Assembly: GCA_025359185.1 (NCBI GenBank)
Contig: JANYHF010000019.1
Coordinates: 1-64,000, forward strand
Direction of reading: 5' to 3'
Origin: Hyphomicrobiaceae bacterium
Lineage (GTDB): Bacteria > Pseudomonadota > Alphaproteobacteria > Rhizobiales > Hyphomicrobiaceae
Length of the DNA stretch: 64,000 bases
Part shown: piece by piece, positions 46,228 to 55,876 of the stretch
Layout of the letters: each line of letters starts with the position of its first letter
Position numbering within the stretch: position 1 is the first letter of the stretch
Notes under the pieces: model-generated
What the model was told of the DNA's origin: nothing
What the model saw: only the letters and a program-made list of their open reading frames with translations
The model's database searches: none
Made by a program: the position numbers and the translations under genes

Positions 46228-47451
46228 GTGCACCAACACATCACCCTTGACGATTTTGCCCCACCCTGTGCCGGTCTGGCACAACCGCCAACTGCCAAGC
46301 CGGTGGCTGTTCCCAACGCCGAACCGCGGATTATGGCGCTCGACGGGTTCCGCGGGCTGATGACATTGTTTGTCCTTTTCTCGCATTATCTCGCCGAAGT
46401 GCCGCACGGAGTGCCGGGGTTCGCAATTGGCTGGATTGCCGTGGTGTCCTTCTTTGTGCTGAGTGGATTCCTGGTTGGCCGCCTCATTCTTGACAAGCGG
46501 GATTGCGCTAATTTCTTCATCGTCTTCTATGTCCGCCGGTTCTGCCGTACTTTGCCGGTCTACCTGGTCTGTGTGACATTGGTGTTCGCCTGCCTCATGG
46601 TGTTCGGCGATGCCAACTGGCTGAACATCCATGCCACTGTGCCGTTGTGGGCCTATCTGACCTTCACACAAGGTTTCTTCTTTGTTGCAACTGACAGTTT
46701 CGGGCCGCATTGGCTGGCGCCGACCTGGACCTTGGCAGTCGAGGAGCACTTCTATCTGTTCGCGCCGTTTCTGTTCTTCATCGTGCCGCGCCGCCACATG
46801 CTCCCGGTGCTGACCATGGGGCTGGTGGCCACGGTTGCCTTCCGCGCCTATGTCCTGTTGACTGGAGCGCTACCAAACATGATCACAACTGTCATGCTGC
46901 CGGGCATCGCCGATACGCTGATCTGCGGCCTGATCGCCGGTCTGCTGATCAAAACTGACGGCATTGACTGGAACCGCTACGATCTCGCCTTGCGCCTCAT
47001 TCCGGTGCTGATGCTGGTCATCACCAACGGCCTGATCCGGATGGATGGTGGCGTCAGCGGCCCCGCGTTCCAGATTTTCGCCCGCCTGACAGTCTCCATC
47101 GCCGCCGCCTCTTTCCTGCTCGCCATCGTTCGCGGCGCACCCGAGGCCAAACGCTTCACATCGCCCATTCTCTGCTTCTTCGGCCGCACGTCCTACAGCG
47201 TGTACATGACGCATCTGGCGGTGCTCGGTCTCATGCATGGCCTGCTGCTGGGCAGCCGTCCCGATCTGACCACTCCCGCGCAATGGGCCGTGACGCTGGC
47301 CGCGCTGCCCATCGCGGTGCTGGTCGGATGGATTGGCACCAAGATCGTCGAGGAGCCGATCACGGCCTACGGCCGCAGCTGGAAGTGGAGCAAGCAGAAG
47401 CGGCCAGTTGCCGGTTTGGCTCATAACGAAGGCCAGCCAGCCGCTGCTTGA
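46228..47451 (+). CDS. membrane acyltransferase, family 3
   Basis: The 407-residue protein has about ten membrane helices and begins its domain with RIMALDGFRGLMTLFVLFSHY, the acyltransferase-3 start with the catalytic histidine, given here in part. WTLAVEEHFYLF is a second conserved block. Such enzymes O-acetylate sugars of surface polysaccharides or peptidoglycan. The GTG at 46228 has GAGG upstream; the domain starts about 35 residues later. The last 20 residues are polar and probably cytosolic. Confidence 0.85.
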   Translation: MHQHITLDDFAPPCAGLAQPPTAKPVAVPNAEPRIMALDGFRGLMTLFVLFSHYLAEVPHGVPGFAIGWIAVVSFFVLSGFLVGRLILDKRDCANFFIVFYVRRFCRTLPVYLVCVTLVFACLMVFGDANWLNIHATVPLWAYLTFTQGFFFVATDSFGPHWLAPTWTLAVEEHFYLFAPFLFFIVPRRHMLPVLTMGLVATVAFRAYVLLTGALPNMITTVMLPGIADTLICGLIAGLLIKTDGIDWNRYDLALRLIPVLMLVITNGLIRMDGGVSGPAFQIFARLTVSIAAASFLLAIVRGAPEAKRFTSPILCFFGRTSYSVYMTHLAVLGLMHGLLLGSRPDLTTPAQWAVTLAALPIAVLVGWIGTKIVEEPITAYGRSWKWSKQKRPVAGLAHNEGQPAAA

Positions 47452-47513
47452 TGCCAGACGCCGCCGCAGGTATAAGCGCCCATCAACAATTTTGAGAAGT
47501 TGGGGCTCTACCG

Positions 47514-47936
47514 ATGGCCATCGAGCGCACGTTTTCCATGATCAAGCCGGATGCGACGGCACGCAATCTCACCGGCGCGATCAACGCCAAGATCGAGGCC
47601 TCTGGCCTCAAGATCATCGCCCAGAAGCGCGTGCATTGGAGCACGGGCCACGCGCAGAAGTTCTACGAGGTGCACAAGGCGCGGCCGTTCTACAACGACC
47701 TCGTCAAATTCATGACCTCTGGCCCCATCGTCTTGCAGGTGCTTGAGGGCGAGAATGCCATCAAGAAATACCGGGATGTGATGGGCGCGACAGATCCGGC
47801 CAAGGCCGAAGCGGGAACCATCCGCAAGGAGTTTGCGGAAAACATCGAGCGCAATTCGGCTCATGGCTCAGACAGCGTCGAGAACGCGGCCGCCGAGATC
47901 GCCCTCAATTTCGCCGGCTTCGAAATCGTCGGTTAG
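47514..47936 (+). CDS. ndk: nucleoside diphosphate kinase
   Basis: The 140-residue enzyme transfers the gamma-phosphate between nucleoside di- and triphosphates. [14 protein letters not shown] starts the family pattern. The phosphorylated histidine lies in NSAHGSDS. It is a standard-length alphaproteobacterial Ndk. Its stop almost touches the convergent DUF2339 gene. Confidence 0.96.
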   Translation: MAIERTFSMIKPDATARNLTGAINAKIEASGLKIIAQKRVHWSTGHAQKFYEVHKARPFYNDLVKFMTSGPIVLQVLEGENAIKKYRDVMGATDPAKAEAGTIRKEFAENIERNSAHGSDSVENAAAEIALNFAGFEIVG

Positions 47937-47941
47937 TAACA

Positions 47942-50632
47942 TTATTCTGTGGGCGCCTCCTTTTGGGGCGCCCGCAGCACCAGCCGCTGATAGGCTAGGC
48001 CGATGCCGATCAGCGCCAGGCCGAGGCCAATGAACGAGCCCGCCTGTTGCAGGCCAGATAGCCCGGCAAGATCCACCAGAAACACTTTCAACGTCACCAG
48101 CAGCAGCACGCCGAAAGCGGCCTGCCGCAGGATCGGGCTGCCCAAGCGGATGCCGGCGGTCAGGAGTGCCAGCGCGAACGCCAGCCAAGCCACAGAGTAC
48201 GCGTAGAGTTCGCTGGCGCGGATGTCGCCCATGTCCAACACGGGTCCCTCGAAGGCGTGGGCGACCTCGAAAGTCACGTAGGCGAAGGCCAGAATGAGAG
48301 CGGCTGCGGCGGGTATCCAGGCAACCCAGCGGGGCGGGCTGCGGCGCAAGAGGTAATAGAGGCCGCCGCACAGCAACGCAGGTAAGCCGTAGGCCAGCAG
48401 CAGATCGTTCAGTACAAGGCTGCCGCCAACCGAGGTGCCCGTGAAGACGGGGTTTTGAAGGAGAAGATTGTTCAAGAGCAGCGAGGCCATGCCAAGTCCA
48501 CCGAACCCTAGCGCCGCGTAGCGCGGCACGGTTCGCCCGCCGTCAAAGCCCGCCCGCAGCCTGAGGCCAATCGACAGGCCGAGCCAACTCATGGCGTGCA
48601 AGCCGTATTCGCCGAGGCTGGCACTATAAACCGTGACGTAACCGCCGGTCATGTAGTGCCGGATTTCAGTTCCGATTAGTCCGGCCAGGAAGGCAATCGA
48701 CGCGCCCTCAGCGATTTGCACGGGCAGATCGTCCCGCTCTTTGAGAAGCAGACGGGCGCTGTACCAGAAGGCGGCAACCGGGATGCCATAGGCGTAAAGC
48801 AGCCAGTTGAAAATGGGCAGATGGCCCAGATCGCCGCCGACGATGCTGGGGTCCGTCAGCAGGCGGCCAACCAAAAGCAAAGCCAGCCCCGCGATCATCC
48901 AGCGCAGGATGCCAATCGGCCTTGCCTTGTGAATGAGCGCGATTCCCAGTGCCATCAGCGCCAGTGCCACTGTCAGCCAGCCCTTGTTCAGCACCATTGC
49001 CAACGCCAATGACAGCGCCGCAACCGCAGCCGCCGCATAAAGAGCGACGCCCCAGTCGATCAGCGTCGAGCGTGGCCGCCGGTTGGCGTATTCGGCAGCG
49101 TAGGCGAAGGCGACCGCTAGTAGCCCGCCGATGCAAGCAAACGGGATCGAGGGCCGGAATCCAGTGCAGATCCAATAGGCATAGACCAGTATGAACAGCG
49201 GGACTGCCGCCGAAATGGTGGGCCAGACGGCGTTGGCGCGTCGGCTGAGGAAGGCGACGAGCCCGGCGATGCCAAAGCCTGCCCCAAACAGGGCGCCCGT
49301 CGTCAAAAACCCAAGCGTAGCGGCGGGCAACACAGGCGGAACATCAACGCCCATGGCCGCCCACCACGGCCCGAGCGGATCGCGCGAAACAACGTAGGAC
49401 AGCACCACCGTGATTGCCGCGATGGCCGGTGCCAAGGCCAGAGATCGCCATGTCCAGGCCGCACCGCCAAGCATCAGTGACAGCGCGATCAGGCACCACA
49501 GCGAAGGTGCCGTCAGCTGATCGGCAAAACTCAAGATCAGCGCCAGCACCGCATGTCCGGCCAGCAGCCACGATACTGGCACATCGATATCCGCCCACTG
49601 CCAGAAGGCCGTTGGCGGCTCCGGCGCGGCGCGGGTTTCGGCGGACGTTTCACGATGTAGCAGCAAGATCGTGCAGGCCGTCAACGCGGCGATATAAACA
49701 GCGTCCGGCCAGCGCGCCCGGTCGTTGTTCTGGCTCACCAGCCAGAGCAATCCCCAGAGATCGGCCGCCACCGATGCGGTGATCGCCAGCCAAATCCAGC
49801 GCCGCAGATGGGCGGTGAAAAAGCAAGCGAAGGTGACAGCGAGCAGATAGGCGAACAGCATCCATGGGTCGGGCCTGCCGCCGTTGACCATCAGTGGTGT
49901 GGCGTAGCTTCCCGCAAGGCCAAGTGCGGCTAGGCCAGGACCATGGATTGAGGAGATGGCGAGCCCGGTGAACGAGCACAGTCCAAGCAGCACGAAGGCT
50001 GTACTCGCATCGATAAAACCGTAAAGAGCGTAGGCGGCGTAGATCGTGGCGAAGGCGGTGACGATAGCCGCGCCGTTGAGCGCGCCAGGGACGTAGGCCT
50101 TGGCGGCCCCCGTGTCCAAACGCTTGAGATCATCCTGGCGCAGATATTCGCCAGCGCCCGCCAGCGCAGCGGCAAAGACGGCTCCAAGCCCGATGCGTCC
50201 TGCCGGTCCAAGCAGCCCCTGCTCAATGGTGTAGCGCACCAGAAACACGCCGCCCAACGCCAGTGCCAGTCCGCCGAGCAGTACCGACAGCCGCCCGCCC
50301 GCCAGTTCCTCCAGCCAACGCAGTCTGCCGCGCGTGGCGTCGCCAGGGCTTGGCGCCGGAATTGGGATTTGGGGGGGCATCGGCGATAAAGTCACGGCCT
50401 CTTTGGGCTCGATCACCGGCACGGGCGCGACCGGAACGGCTGCCGGTGGCATCTGCTGCCGCCCCTCGCCGAGCCCATCAAGCCGGCTTCGCAGTTGCGC
50501 CAGCTCACCGCGCAAACTTTCGATGGTCCGGCTCATCCGGTCCTGGCGGAAAAACGCGATCATTCCCAGGACCGTGCCGCCAAATAGCAACACCAGGTAG
50601 AGGGCGGCGGCGTAAAAAAACGAGAAATCCAT
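47942..50632 (-). CDS. DUF2339 polytopic membrane protein
   Basis: The 896-residue protein has an N-terminal helix and a short coiled coil (about residues 30-60). A proline-rich linker follows, and then about 25 hydrophobic helices. This is the architecture of DUF2339. Conserved features include WLEELAGGRLSVLLGGLALALGG in two parts and YLRQDDLKRL. The function is unknown; relatives have been linked to envelope stress. The final codons include a GGGCGCC / GGCGCCC palindrome that may help termination between the convergent genes. Confidence 0.82.
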   Translation of the reverse strand: MDFSFFYAAALYLVLLFGGTVLGMIAFFRQDRMSRTIESLRGELAQLRSRLDGLGEGRQQMPPAAVPVAPVPVIEPKEAVTLSPMPPQIPIPAPSPGDATRGRLRWLEELAGGRLSVLLGGLALALGGVFLVRYTIEQGLLGPAGRIGLGAVFAAALAGAGEYLRQDDLKRLDTGAAKAYVPGALNGAAIVTAFATIYAAYALYGFIDASTAFVLLGLCSFTGLAISSIHGPGLAALGLAGSYATPLMVNGGRPDPWMLFAYLLAVTFACFFTAHLRRWIWLAITASVAADLWGLLWLVSQNNDRARWPDAVYIAALTACTILLLHRETSAETRAAPEPPTAFWQWADIDVPVSWLLAGHAVLALILSFADQLTAPSLWCLIALSLMLGGAAWTWRSLALAPAIAAITVVLSYVVSRDPLGPWWAAMGVDVPPVLPAATLGFLTTGALFGAGFGIAGLVAFLSRRANAVWPTISAAVPLFILVYAYWICTGFRPSIPFACIGGLLAVAFAYAAEYANRRPRSTLIDWGVALYAAAAVAALSLALAMVLNKGWLTVALALMALGIALIHKARPIGILRWMIAGLALLLVGRLLTDPSIVGGDLGHLPIFNWLLYAYGIPVAAFWYSARLLLKERDDLPVQIAEGASIAFLAGLIGTEIRHYMTGGYVTVYSASLGEYGLHAMSWLGLSIGLRLRAGFDGGRTVPRYAALGFGGLGMASLLLNNLLLQNPVFTGTSVGGSLVLNDLLLAYGLPALLCGGLYYLLRRSPPRWVAWIPAAAALILAFAYVTFEVAHAFEGPVLDMGDIRASELYAYSVAWLAFALALLTAGIRLGSPILRQAAFGVLLLVTLKVFLVDLAGLSGLQQAGSFIGLGLALIGIGLAYQRLVLRAPQKEAPTE

Positions 50633-50723
50633 GGCTTGCGTCCGGCTGATTCGGAATGTCCGTCATCATACACCCAGAGGCCAAAGCCCACGCGAACGAA
50701 CCTGAAATAGGGTTGCACGCGCC

Positions 50724-51440
50724 TCACCTGCCCGTAAGCGCCCGCGTGGTGCCACGGCCCAAAATGGAGCGCCGCAGTGTTTTCAGCCGCCGGTTCATGC
50801 GCCGGAACAGGTTGGACTGCTCATGCGCGCTGTCGTGCACAATGGCAACGTCAGTGCCCTGACCAGACGTCACCTCGCGGCCGGCATAGCGCGCGTCAAG
50901 CATCGACCATGTCGTGCCGGGGCTCCGGCTCATGGCGACCATCATCGCGGGCTCTTCGCTGCTTTCGGTGGTTTCCTCGCGGGCGGCCTGCACCCAGGCT
51001 TCCACCCAGCGAATGGCTCCCGGCGCTGGCCGCAACACCATCACGCGTGAGGACATATTGCCAAGCTGGCGGCGTCCGAGCTTCTTGACGTCGAGATAGC
51101 ACGAGACGTCCGCCTGCCCGTGAGTGGCCCGCTCGATGGGACCCACGATCTCGCAATCGACGTCCATGAACACGACGACTGCTTGGGGGTAAGCCTGCAT
51201 CGCCTGCAGAACCATTGATGGCTTGCGGAACACCTCGCGATCCCAGGTGCCGGTTTTCTCAACGCTCAGGAAATGATAGGGAGCGCCAAAGCTGGTCAGC
51301 TGGCCGGCCAGCCGTTGTGCGAGAGGCCGGTAGTCGGGCGTGAACCAGCCGCTGACGAGCCAGCCTTCCGGGGCCAGCGAACTCAACAGATCCTGCCCCG
51401 CACCCGCTTGCGTTTGAGCCGCCGTCATCGTCTGTTCCAT
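50724..51440 (-). CDS. putative glycosyltransferase (DxD) of unknown family
   Basis: The 238-residue protein has the look of a nucleotide-diphospho-sugar transferase. A Rossmann-like start (GWLVSGWFTPDYRPLAQRL) and VVVFMDVDCEIVGPI, with a DxD metal motif, are present, then CYLDVKKLGRRQLG. No signal peptide or membrane helix is seen. The basic C-terminal 30 residues are probably disordered. GGAA lies six bases before the ATG. It is divergent from the phosphatase gene with about 40 bases between, so the pair may share control. Confidence 0.5.
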   Translation of the reverse strand: MEQTMTAAQTQAGAGQDLLSSLAPEGWLVSGWFTPDYRPLAQRLAGQLTSFGAPYHFLSVEKTGTWDREVFRKPSMVLQAMQAYPQAVVVFMDVDCEIVGPIERATHGQADVSCYLDVKKLGRRQLGNMSSRVMVLRPAPGAIRWVEAWVQAAREETTESSEEPAMMVAMSRSPGTTWSMLDARYAGREVTSGQGTDVAIVHDSAHEQSNLFRRMNRRLKTLRRSILGRGTTRALTGR

Positions 51441-51482
51441 CGCTGTTCCGCCAGTCTGCCGGGTATGCTAGGCGTTGCCGCC

Positions 51483-52187
51483 ATGGCCAGAATTCCTGAC
51501 AACACGCGCATCTACGCCATCGGCGATATTCACGGCCGCGCCGATCTGCTGGCGGCCCTTTTGGGGCAAATCGAGGCCGACGACAAGGCGCGCCCGCCTG
51601 CGGCCACGCGCCTCGTGTTTCTGGGCGATTATATCGACCGGGGTCCCGACAGCTATGGCGTAATCGAGCTGCTGCTCAAGGGACTTCCGGCCGGCATGGG
51701 CGCCGATTTTCTCATGGGCAACCACGAGCGGATGATGCTCGATGCGCTGGCCGAGGAGTGGCGGATGCCGCTCTGGCTGAGCAATGGCGGCGGTGCAGCG
51801 GTGCTGTCGTACACGCGGGCGGCACGCGAGCGGGGCGAGAACGCCGGGCCCTGGAGTGATATCGCCGGCGTCGTCCCGGCGGTGCACTTGGGCTTTTTGG
51901 CGGGGTTGAAAGTGCTGATCGAATATGGCGACTACGCCTTTGTCCATGCGGGTATTCAGCCTGGCACTGATCTTCACACGCAAGATCCCCATGACCTCGT
52001 CTGGATGCGCGAACCGTTTCTTTCCTATGGCGGCAGCTTCGGCAAGATTATCGTGCATGGCCACACCCCAGTTGAGGCGCCCGAGATCAGGCACAACCGG
52101 ATTGGAATTGATACGGGTGCGGTGTTTACCGGCCGCCTGACAGCGCTCGTGCTTGAGGGCGATACCCGCGCATTCCTTTCGACCTAG
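51483..52187 (+). CDS. PPP-family serine/threonine phosphatase
   Basis: The 234-residue protein has the PPP signature blocks GDIHG, GDYIDRGPDS and GNHE, and the later GHTP and HAG histidine blocks. Bacterial PrpA-like or diadenosine-tetraphosphatase-like enzymes have this set. It should dephosphorylate proteins or Ap4A in the cytosol with two metal ions. The ATG at 51483 directly precedes the fold; an ATG at 51465 is possible. The stop overlaps that of the convergent coiled-coil gene in a CTAG. Confidence 0.87.
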   Translation: MARIPDNTRIYAIGDIHGRADLLAALLGQIEADDKARPPAATRLVFLGDYIDRGPDSYGVIELLLKGLPAGMGADFLMGNHERMMLDALAEEWRMPLWLSNGGGAAVLSYTRAARERGENAGPWSDIAGVVPAVHLGFLAGLKVLIEYGDYAFVHAGIQPGTDLHTQDPHDLVWMREPFLSYGGSFGKIIVHGHTPVEAPEIRHNRIGIDTGAVFTGRLTALVLEGDTRAFLST

Positions 52188-53698
52188 GCCTGCTCATAGG
52201 TTTTAAGGCGTTGCAGCAGACGGGCGCGTGGTGTCGCCTCGGATGCCGTATCAGGTGCTGCTACGGCCGCCTCGGACGACTGCGCGGCCAGTGCCGCACT
52301 GTCCGGCAGCGGCGCGGCCGGAGCGTTGTCAGCTGGTGTTCCGGCCCCATTCTCAGCCGCAGGTTTGCCGTCGCCAAAATGCCCCTGCAGCGCCCGTTGC
52401 AGTTCTCGCGCGCGGGCCGAGATCGACGCGCGCGGTGCTGCGGGAGCGGTCTTGACGGAGCTGGCAGCGGGCGCAACGGGCCGCATGGTCGCACCGGTTG
52501 CCACCAGAATATCGCGCGCCGAGGCCGCCTGCCGGTTGCCCGCCCGCCGCATGTCATCGCGAAATTGCGTGGCTTGGCGCGCCATCCGTTCATTGGCCGC
52601 AGCCAGTTCCGCCCGCAGCCGGCCCGATTGCTCGCGCTCCCGTTCGAGGTCGCCCTCGACCCGGTCCATCCTTGCCTTCAGCCAGATCTTTGATTCGCGA
52701 ACGCTCGCATTTGACGCCGGGTCGCCAGCGCGCGTGATGGCTTCGTTCTCAGCGCGCAAGCGGGCGATTTCATCGGTCTGCCCACGGAACTGCGTATCCA
52801 TCTGCTGCAAGCGCTCGACCGTCAAAGCGAGTTCATCGGGCGGGTTGGTCTGGGTTGGAACGCCCCTGCTTGCCGCTTCCAGATCGCGGTTGAGTTGTTG
52901 GATCAGCGCCCCTTGTTCGGCAATCTTGCCACGCAATCCGGGCGCATCGGTCCCGTCCTGCAGCCCGGCCATGGCGGCAACCGAGCGCGGCCGCATCGCA
53001 ACCTCGCTTTGTAGCCGGTCGATGACGGCGCCGCGTTCGGCTAGCCGCGCCTTCAGCGATTCCATCTCGGCACGCAGCATCAGCACGGTGTCGCTGCTGC
53101 CGGTGCTGCCGCCGACACCATCGGCCCGGCGTTCGCGGGCTTGCGCGTGGGCTTCCTGGAACAGCGCCTGCAAGCGCTGCACTTCCAGCGCGCGCTGGGT
53201 GAGAATGGCGCGGCCATCTTCCAAGGCGGCAGCCTGTCGCTCCGACGTCGATCGCAGGTCATTGATGGCGGCATCGCGCGATTCCAGTAGCACGCGCGCA
53301 TCTTGCAGCGACCGTTCCAGCGCTGGGATGCGCTCACTGACGGTCTGCTCCAGAACGGTGCGGGCGTTGCGATGCTCGTTCAGCCCGGCTTCGGTGCGCG
53401 ACAGATCATCCGTATAGCGGCGGATTTCGATATCGCGGCGGTTGATCTCAATCTGCTGCCGGTGGGCGGCAAGCCGCACCTGATCCAGCTCGCGCTCCAG
53501 CTGATGCACTTTCAGCGCATATTCCGCACGCAGCAGATCCTTGTCGGCGCGGATCTCCTGCTCGCTCAGCGGCAGGGCATTACGCAGGCGCACGCTGGTG
53601 AGCCGGACGGCGCGCGACCAGAAGGCCGGGGCGGCCAGCAATGCCACGAGGCTTGCAGCAATGAAACCCATCGCCGCAAGCATGATCGATTGAATCAT
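52184..53698 (-). CDS. membrane-anchored coiled-coil protein
   Basis: The 504-residue protein has one N-terminal membrane helix (about residues 8-27). A long coiled-coil region to about residue 390 is marked by heptads rich in R, E, Q and L. An alanine/proline-rich tail follows. SVRLRNALPLSEQEIRADKDLLRAEYA (in segments) is a conserved-looking juxtamembrane block. No enzyme domain is visible. Such proteins act as scaffolds in the envelope or cell division. Function unknown. Confidence 0.7.
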   Translation of the reverse strand: MIQSIMLAAMGFIAASLVALLAAPAFWSRAVRLTSVRLRNALPLSEQEIRADKDLLRAEYALKVHQLERELDQVRLAAHRQQIEINRRDIEIRRYTDDLSRTEAGLNEHRNARTVLEQTVSERIPALERSLQDARVLLESRDAAINDLRSTSERQAAALEDGRAILTQRALEVQRLQALFQEAHAQARERRADGVGGSTGSSDTVLMLRAEMESLKARLAERGAVIDRLQSEVAMRPRSVAAMAGLQDGTDAPGLRGKIAEQGALIQQLNRDLEAASRGVPTQTNPPDELALTVERLQQMDTQFRGQTDEIARLRAENEAITRAGDPASNASVRESKIWLKARMDRVEGDLEREREQSGRLRAELAAANERMARQATQFRDDMRRAGNRQAASARDILVATGATMRPVAPAASSVKTAPAAPRASISARARELQRALQGHFGDGKPAAENGAGTPADNAPAAPLPDSAALAAQSSEAAVAAPDTASEATPRARLLQRLKTYEQA

Positions 53699-53787
53699 TC
53701 CGGCCCTGCAAAAACGGCTGCCGCAGCTAATTTCTGGAGCGCAGGAAGCCCGGCGGATGGCGCATTGTCAACCCGGCGACGCACGTT

Positions 53788-54576
53788 TTAGAAGGGGTTC
53801 CAAGTTGGCGACCGGGTAAATTTGAGATAGCCGACATTGGCGCCGATCCGCAGGCCGAGCCCGGAGCGGATGGGGGCCATGGTGACAGGGCCGCTTTTGA
53901 GGTAAGTGAGGCCAACGCCGCCGACGATATAGGCCTGCCCGCCGACGCCGGCATAGTCGTAATAGACATCGTCCGGGCTGTGCATATTATAGACCAGAAT
54001 CATGGTCTTGGAGCCCTCGCCGCCGAAGTCGTAGCCGACCGACGGGCCCTGCCAATAGACGTGCCGGTTGCCCGCATCCTTCGTGTACAGAGTGCCCTCG
54101 CCGTAGCGCAATCCTGCGATGATCGCGCCGCCGCCTTCCTCGCCGAGAATGTAGCCGTTGGGCCGTCCGTTGTTCTGAAATGTGTACTCGATGACGCTGG
54201 CAAGATCCGTCGTCACGCGGCCGAAAAACCTATGCCCGGCGCCACTTATATCTTCTGGCCCAAAGCTCGAGGGCGCGCCTTGGGTCTGCATCTGCTCGGG
54301 TGGCTGGACCGGATTGTCGTAACCGCTTTCGGCCGCCAGCGGGGCCTGCTGATAGACCGGCTGGGGCGCGCGGTAGGGCGGCGGATAGACCTTGGCGTAG
54401 GGCTTGCGCTTGAGCTTGGGATAAACGGGTGTGGACGGATCATAGGGCGCCGGCTGATAGGCGTTGGGCGTGTAGGCGGGGGCCGCGTCGCCGGTCTGCC
54501 AGGGCAGTTGCTCGCCCGAAATAGCAGCGGTGGCCGTCAACCCAAATAGACCTGCGGTCAGCCAAAAACGTGTCAT
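53788..54576 (-). CDS. DUF1134 family exported protein
   Basis: The 262-residue product has a signal peptide, a proline/tyrosine-rich linker (about residues 30-105) and a C-terminal DUF1134 domain. The domain contains HRFFGRVTTDLASVIEYTF, GGGAIIAGLRYGEG and QGPSVGYDFGGEGSK. The family is restricted mostly to alphaproteobacteria, and its fold resembles lipid-binding SYLF domains. It is divergent from chpT. Function unknown. Confidence 0.85.
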   Translation of the reverse strand: MTRFWLTAGLFGLTATAAISGEQLPWQTGDAAPAYTPNAYQPAPYDPSTPVYPKLKRKPYAKVYPPPYRAPQPVYQQAPLAAESGYDNPVQPPEQMQTQGAPSSFGPEDISGAGHRFFGRVTTDLASVIEYTFQNNGRPNGYILGEEGGGAIIAGLRYGEGTLYTKDAGNRHVYWQGPSVGYDFGGEGSKTMILVYNMHSPDDVYYDYAGVGGQAYIVGGVGLTYLKSGPVTMAPIRSGLGLRIGANVGYLKFTRSPTWNPF

Positions 54577-54905
54577 GGAGCGCTCATCGTCTGTGGAGGG
54601 GTGAGATACAACTCACACTGATTCGCCCTCAAGTGTCGTGGCTAAGTGTTGCCAAACTATGGCCAGCGCGCGGCCGCTTCGGGGCGTTCATACGCGTTCA
54701 TTCGCGTTCATTCCTGTATCATTCCCGGCGATTGGGTGATGGTTCCGGTGTGGTCCGCACTCATTCAGAGGAAAACATTTCGCATCCGTGCCCGTTAGAC
54801 CATAGCGGCGCACCCGAGCTTGGTGTAGATCAGCCATTAACCATGTCCGGTTGCGTTGCGTCTGCATCCCAAACCCCGCCGCACGAGCAATCGGAACCTC
54901 CTCGC
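54577..54905. other. DUF1134-chpT divergent intergenic region
   Basis: The 329 bases between the divergent DUF1134 and chpT genes contain no supported gene. They hold three tandem copies of GCGTTCATWC (see separate entry) and a single TTAACC at about 54838. Promoters of both genes must lie here. Confidence 0.5.
54684..54713. repeat. three tandem 10-base repeats (GCGTTCATAC / GCGTTCATTC)
   Basis: GCGTTCATAC, GCGTTCATTC and GCGTTCATTC follow one another without gaps. Ten-base spacing places each copy on the same face of the helix, as for operators that bind a regulator cooperatively. Chance duplication cannot be excluded. Confidence 0.7.
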
Positions 54906-55574
54906 ATGACCACCAGCCCGGCCGCCACCCTCCCGCCTGTCGCAGCCACCCCCATCGACGATCTGGAACTGGCCGCGCTGATCTCAAGCAAAATCTGCCA
55001 CGATGTGATCGGCCCCGTCGGTGCGATCTACAACGGGCTGGAAGTGCTGGCCGACGACGACGACGAGCAGTCGCGCGCCTACGCTCTTGAAGTCATCCGC
55101 AATTTCACGGAGCAGGCCTCTGCAAAAGTGCAGTTCGCGCGCTTTGCCTTTGGCGCATCGGGTTCCGTTGGCGCTACCGTCGATCTGGGGAACGCGGAGC
55201 AGATCGCCCGTGGCTTCATTGGCCAGGGCAAGCACAAGCTGACCTGGAACTGCGCGCCTGGCCAGATGCCAAAGGACCGGGTCAAACTGCTTCTGAACCT
55301 GATCGCCTGCGGCGTCACAGCCTTACCACGCGGCGGCGAGATCGTCGCCTCAATCCGTGGCCGGATTGAAGACCCCATCATTGAAGTGCGCTGCATCGGC
55401 GTCAGCCCGCGCCTGCCGCAGCACCTGAAAGAATTCCTCAGTGTGCCGATGGTGCACAAGATCGACGCCCTCAGCGTGCAGCCCTATTACACGACGCGGC
55501 TGGCCAAAACGGCGGGGCTGCGGCTGAGCGTGGGGCTCGAGGGCGTGGATGTCGTGATGAGCGCGGTGCGGTAG
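54906..55574 (+). CDS. chpT: histidine phosphotransferase ChpT
   Basis: The 222-residue protein has the ChpT H-box SSKICHDVIGPVGAIYNGLE, with the phosphorylated histidine at residue 32. The downstream part resembles a degenerate HATPase (KLLLNLIACGVTALPRGG) that forms the response-regulator docking surface without ATPase activity. In Caulobacter ChpT passes phosphate from CckA to CtrA and CpdR. GGAACC lies before the ATG at 54906; an ATG at 54843 would add 21 residues. A second, diverged copy of its last 40 bases is found after the following toxin-antitoxin genes. Confidence 0.86.
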   Translation: MTTSPAATLPPVAATPIDDLELAALISSKICHDVIGPVGAIYNGLEVLADDDDEQSRAYALEVIRNFTEQASAKVQFARFAFGASGSVGATVDLGNAEQIARGFIGQGKHKLTWNCAPGQMPKDRVKLLLNLIACGVTALPRGGEIVASIRGRIEDPIIEVRCIGVSPRLPQHLKEFLSVPMVHKIDALSVQPYYTTRLAKTAGLRLSVGLEGVDVVMSAVR

Positions 55575-55633
55575 GAGAACCAGCCGCCGGGTTGCTTGAC
55601 CAAAAGCATCGCTTCGCTCATCATGGATGGGTC

Positions 55634-55876
55634 ATGGACTACTCCAAAATCATCACGATCGAACCTGGCAAGCGAAGCGGCAAACCCATCATCCGCGGCC
55701 TGCGGATTACTGTGCAGGATGTGCTGGAATACTTGGCGTCCGGCATGACGGAAGCAGAAATTCTCACCGATTTCCCCGAGCTGACCAGTCAAGACATCCG
55801 GGCCTGCCTCGCCTTCGCCGCTGATCGCGAGCGCCGGCTGATGGGCGCCGGTCCTGTCATCGCTGTTGCAGAGTGA
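55634..55876 (+). CDS. DUF433 antitoxin
   Basis: The 80-residue protein starts MDYSKIITIEPGKRSGKP and continues IIRGLRITVQDVLEYLASG, then FPELTSQDIRACLAFAADRE. This is DUF433, a small helix-turn-helix fold that serves as the antitoxin (VapB45-like) to DUF5615 PIN toxins. The stop overlaps the toxin GTG. The pair lies between chpT and its orphan 3' copy, so it has been inserted. Confidence 0.87.
   Translation: MDYSKIITIEPGKRSGKPIIRGLRITVQDVLEYLASGMTEAEILTDFPELTSQDIRACLAFAADRERRLMGAGPVIAVAE

Noticed and set aside
45532-46797. A 421-codon minus-strand frame spanning the NUDIX gene and the acyltransferase start
   Set aside because: It covers two well-supported genes on the other strand. Only the short intergenic part looks mildly protein-like, and that is listed as a weak finding.
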